Positions 31,900-33,247 of a stretch of 33,247 bases of DNA are shown in pieces. The translations under genes and the position numbers were made by a program. The DNA comes from an uncultured Alistipes sp. (lineage in GTDB: Bacteria > Bacteroidota > Bacteroidia > Bacteroidales > Rikenellaceae). Each line of letters begins with the position of its first letter. Positions within the stretch are counted from its first letter, which is position 1. The DNA is taken from positions 1 to 33,247 of the forward strand of contig NZ_CABMQJ010000021.1 in assembly GCF_902388705.1 (NCBI RefSeq), in the 5' to 3' direction. The notes beneath the pieces are model-generated. The model saw only the letters and a program-made list of their open reading frames with translations. It did not search any database and was not told the DNA's origin.

Positions 31900-31986
31900 C
31901 CGTTCTGCCGGCAGGGCCGATGCCCTTGAATGGAATTTGGCGCGGCCGCTGTGCTCGCTGTGGGGCGCTCTTGCGGTATCGGTAAA

Positions 31987-32019
31987 AAAAATCCCGGACC
32001 ATAGCGGCCCGGGATTTTT
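31987..32019. terminator. Bidirectional intrinsic terminator between the regulator and fba
   Basis: AAAAATCCCGG (31987-31997) pairs perfectly with CCGGGATTTTT (32009-32019), and two further G-C pairs extend inside after a mismatch. The A- and T-tracts allow termination from both convergent genes. Confidence 0.88.
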
Positions 32020-32035
32020 CTGTCGGAATTGCGGA

Positions 32036-33028
32036 TTAAGCCTTGCCGGCCGAACCCAGAACGCTTTCGCATTTGTGCATGTAGAGCTTCTTCAGCTCGT
32101 CGCGGGCCGGGCCCAGGTATTTGCGGGGGTCGAACTCGGCGGGCTGGTCTACGAAGATCTTGCGGATGGCTGCGGTCATCGCCAGACGGCCGTCCGAGTC
32201 GATGTTGATTTTGCAGACAGCGCTCTTGGCGGCCTTGCGGAGCTGCTCCTCGGGAATACCTACGGCGTCTTTGAGCGCGCCGCCGTGCGTGTTGATGATT
32301 TTCACGTACTCCTGGGGTACCGACGACGAACCGTGCAGTACGATGGGGAAGCCGGGAAGCTCTTTCTCGATTTCGGCAAGGATGTCGAAACGCAGTTCGG
32401 GCGGAACGAGGATACCCTCGGCGTTGCGGGTGCACTGCTCGGGCTTGAACTTGTTGGCGCCGTGCGAGGTGCCGATCGAGATGGCCAGCGAATCCACGCC
32501 GGTCTTCGATACGAAGTCAACGACATCCTTGGGGTCGGTGTAGGTGTGGTGCTCGGCCGAAACCTCGTCCTCCACGCCGGCCAGAACGCCCAACTCGCCC
32601 TCGACCGTTACGTCGAACTGGTGTGCGTAGTCCACGACCTGCTTGGTGAGCGCTACGTTCTCTTCGTAGGGCAGGTGCGAACCGTCGATCATCACCGACG
32701 AGAAACCCATGTCGATGCAGCTCTTGCACAGCTCGAACGAGTTGCCGTGGTCGAGGTGCAGCACGATCGGAATGTTCTTGCCCAGCTCCTTCGCATACTC
32801 CACGGCGCCCTGCGCCATGTAGCGGAGCAGCGTCTGGTTGGCGTATTTGCGCGCGCCCGATGATACCTGGAGGATCACCGGCGAGGAAGCCTCCACGCAA
32901 GCCTGGATAATGGCCTGCATCTGCTCCATGTTGTTGAAGTTGAATGCCGGGATGGCATAACCGCCTTTGATGGCCTTGGCGAACATCTCACGGGTGTTCA
33001 CAAGGCCCAAATCTTTGTACGATACCAT
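32036..33028 (-). CDS. fba: Class II fructose-bisphosphate aldolase
   Basis: 330 aa zinc-dependent aldolase that interconverts fructose 1,6-bisphosphate with dihydroxyacetone phosphate and glyceraldehyde 3-phosphate in the cytoplasm. Visible motifs are YAIPAFNFNNMEQMQAI, the zinc and active-site segment IVLHLDHGNSFELC, VMIDGSHLPYEENV, VEGELGVLAGVEDE, SIGTSHGANKF and the phosphate-binding LHGSSSVPQE. Length and order are normal. It is transcribed alone, with minus-strand TAAATTTG (33081-33074) as -7 box about 46 nt before the ATG and a bidirectional terminator after the stop. A CRP/FNR-like site lies about 50 bp upstream of the -7 box. Confidence 0.96.
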   Translation of the reverse strand: MVSYKDLGLVNTREMFAKAIKGGYAIPAFNFNNMEQMQAIIQACVEASSPVILQVSSGARKYANQTLLRYMAQGAVEYAKELGKNIPIVLHLDHGNSFELCKSCIDMGFSSVMIDGSHLPYEENVALTKQVVDYAHQFDVTVEGELGVLAGVEDEVSAEHHTYTDPKDVVDFVSKTGVDSLAISIGTSHGANKFKPEQCTRNAEGILVPPELRFDILAEIEKELPGFPIVLHGSSSVPQEYVKIINTHGGALKDAVGIPEEQLRKAAKSAVCKINIDSDGRLAMTAAIRKIFVDQPAEFDPRKYLGPARDELKKLYMHKCESVLGSAGKA

Positions 33029-33073
33029 AGTAATTTAATTTATGCAGTGAATTGTTTCTCTCAAAAAACCGCA

Positions 33074-33081
33074 CAAATTTA
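33074..33081 (-). promoter_or_regulatory. -7 box of fba
   Basis: Minus-strand TAAATTTG matches TAnnTTTG. No clear TTTG lies 19-21 nt upstream. Confidence 0.6.
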
Positions 33082-33121
33082 ATAAATATTCTAATTAATT
33101 GCGCCTGTTCGGGCTATTTTA

Positions 33122-33146
33122 TTCACTTTTTGTGAAAAAAATAACA
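33122..33146 (+). promoter_or_regulatory. CRP/FNR-like site and overlapping inverted repeat upstream of fba
   Basis: TTGTGAAAAAAATAACA (33130-33146) is identical to the 17 bases adjoining the pflB -7 box. Overlapping it, TTCAC (33122-33126) and GTGAA (33132-33136) form an inverted repeat with a 5-nt spacer. The site lies between fba and a plus-strand promoter and could serve either. Confidence 0.45.
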
Positions 33147-33161
33147 GTCGGCGGAAAATAG

Positions 33162-33193
33162 TTGTGCAATCCGGATAGTTTTTTGTATTTTTG
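33162..33193 (+). promoter_or_regulatory. Promoter of a plus-strand gene beyond the window
   Basis: TTG (33162-33164), a 21-nt spacer and TATTTTTG (33186-33193) fit the Bacteroidetes consensus. The gene it drives starts too close to or beyond the window end to identify; ATG at 33195 is only 2 nt from the box and is an unlikely start. Confidence 0.55.
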
Positions 33194-33247
33194 CATGGCT
33201 TTAGCCCGGGCGGCCCGGATGGCCGGCCCGGAATGTCGGACGCAGGG

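Noticed and set aside
33195..33247. A coding region starting at ATG 33195
   Set aside because: The ATG is 2 nt from the -7 box, which would put it upstream of the transcription start; too little sequence remains to judge.

Overview
The window reads as chromosome of a GC-rich Bacteroidales bacterium, most likely Alistipes or a close Rikenellaceae relative. This is an inference from three things: a SusC/SusD pair, Bacteroidetes-type promoters (TTTG, about 20 nt, then TAnnTTTG) in front of several genes, and high-GC coding sequence. The genes are metabolic and housekeeping. One AT-rich patch of about 1.8 kb beside a tRNA gene looks foreign.

Layout. 1-2345 (+): a truncated two-domain DUF1080 protein and a Gfo/Idh/MocA oxidoreductase, a probable oxidative sugar-processing pair, closed by a terminator. 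2426-3823 (+): an AGCS amino acid:sodium symporter. 3860-5017 (-): a membrane acyltransferase. 5307-8262 (-): the pflB-pflA fermentation operon. 8456-8848 (+): a small DUF2721 membrane protein, followed by a gene-free, hairpin-rich gap. 9310-13713 (-): a PhoB/PhoR-like two-component system followed by a PiT phosphate transporter with a PhoU-like tail. 13807-16053 (-): a phenylalanine/tyrosine operon (pheA, then DAHP synthase-chorismate mutase) behind a leader. 16080-16856 (-): a lipopolysaccharide-kinase-like protein. 17051-18055 (-): an AT-rich pair, an exported Rhs-tip toxin-like protein and a three-helix membrane protein. 18579-18650 (-): tRNA-Thr(GGT), divergent from an L-threonine 3-dehydrogenase-like gene. 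19743-20076 (+): a decayed cupin gene. 20093-21521 (+): an alpha/beta hydrolase and a Cys-rich protein. 21654-29777 (-): a five-gene locus of susC, susD, ribokinase, ADP-ribosylglycohydrolase-like lipoprotein and GRP sugar transporter, resembling the ribose/nucleoside (rus-type) loci of Bacteroides. A divergent helical protein (30361-31899) is its likely regulator. 32036-33028 (-): class II fructose-bisphosphate aldolase.

The strongest discovery is the pheA leader. A consensus promoter drives a 26-codon reading frame in which 11 of 13 consecutive residues are Phe or Tyr. Its last codons carry a 12-nt sequence repeated exactly in the 3' arm of an intrinsic terminator just before pheA. The terminator's 5' arm can pair with either copy. 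This is the architecture of ribosome-mediated transcription attenuation, here sensing Phe and Tyr in a Bacteroidetes genome. Other points of interest are a 17-bp CRP/FNR-like site shared by the pflB and fba upstream regions, repeated TCCGT/ACGGA elements at both ends of the phosphate operon, the Rhs-tip toxin/immunity candidate, and the ribose-type locus with an unusual candidate regulator.
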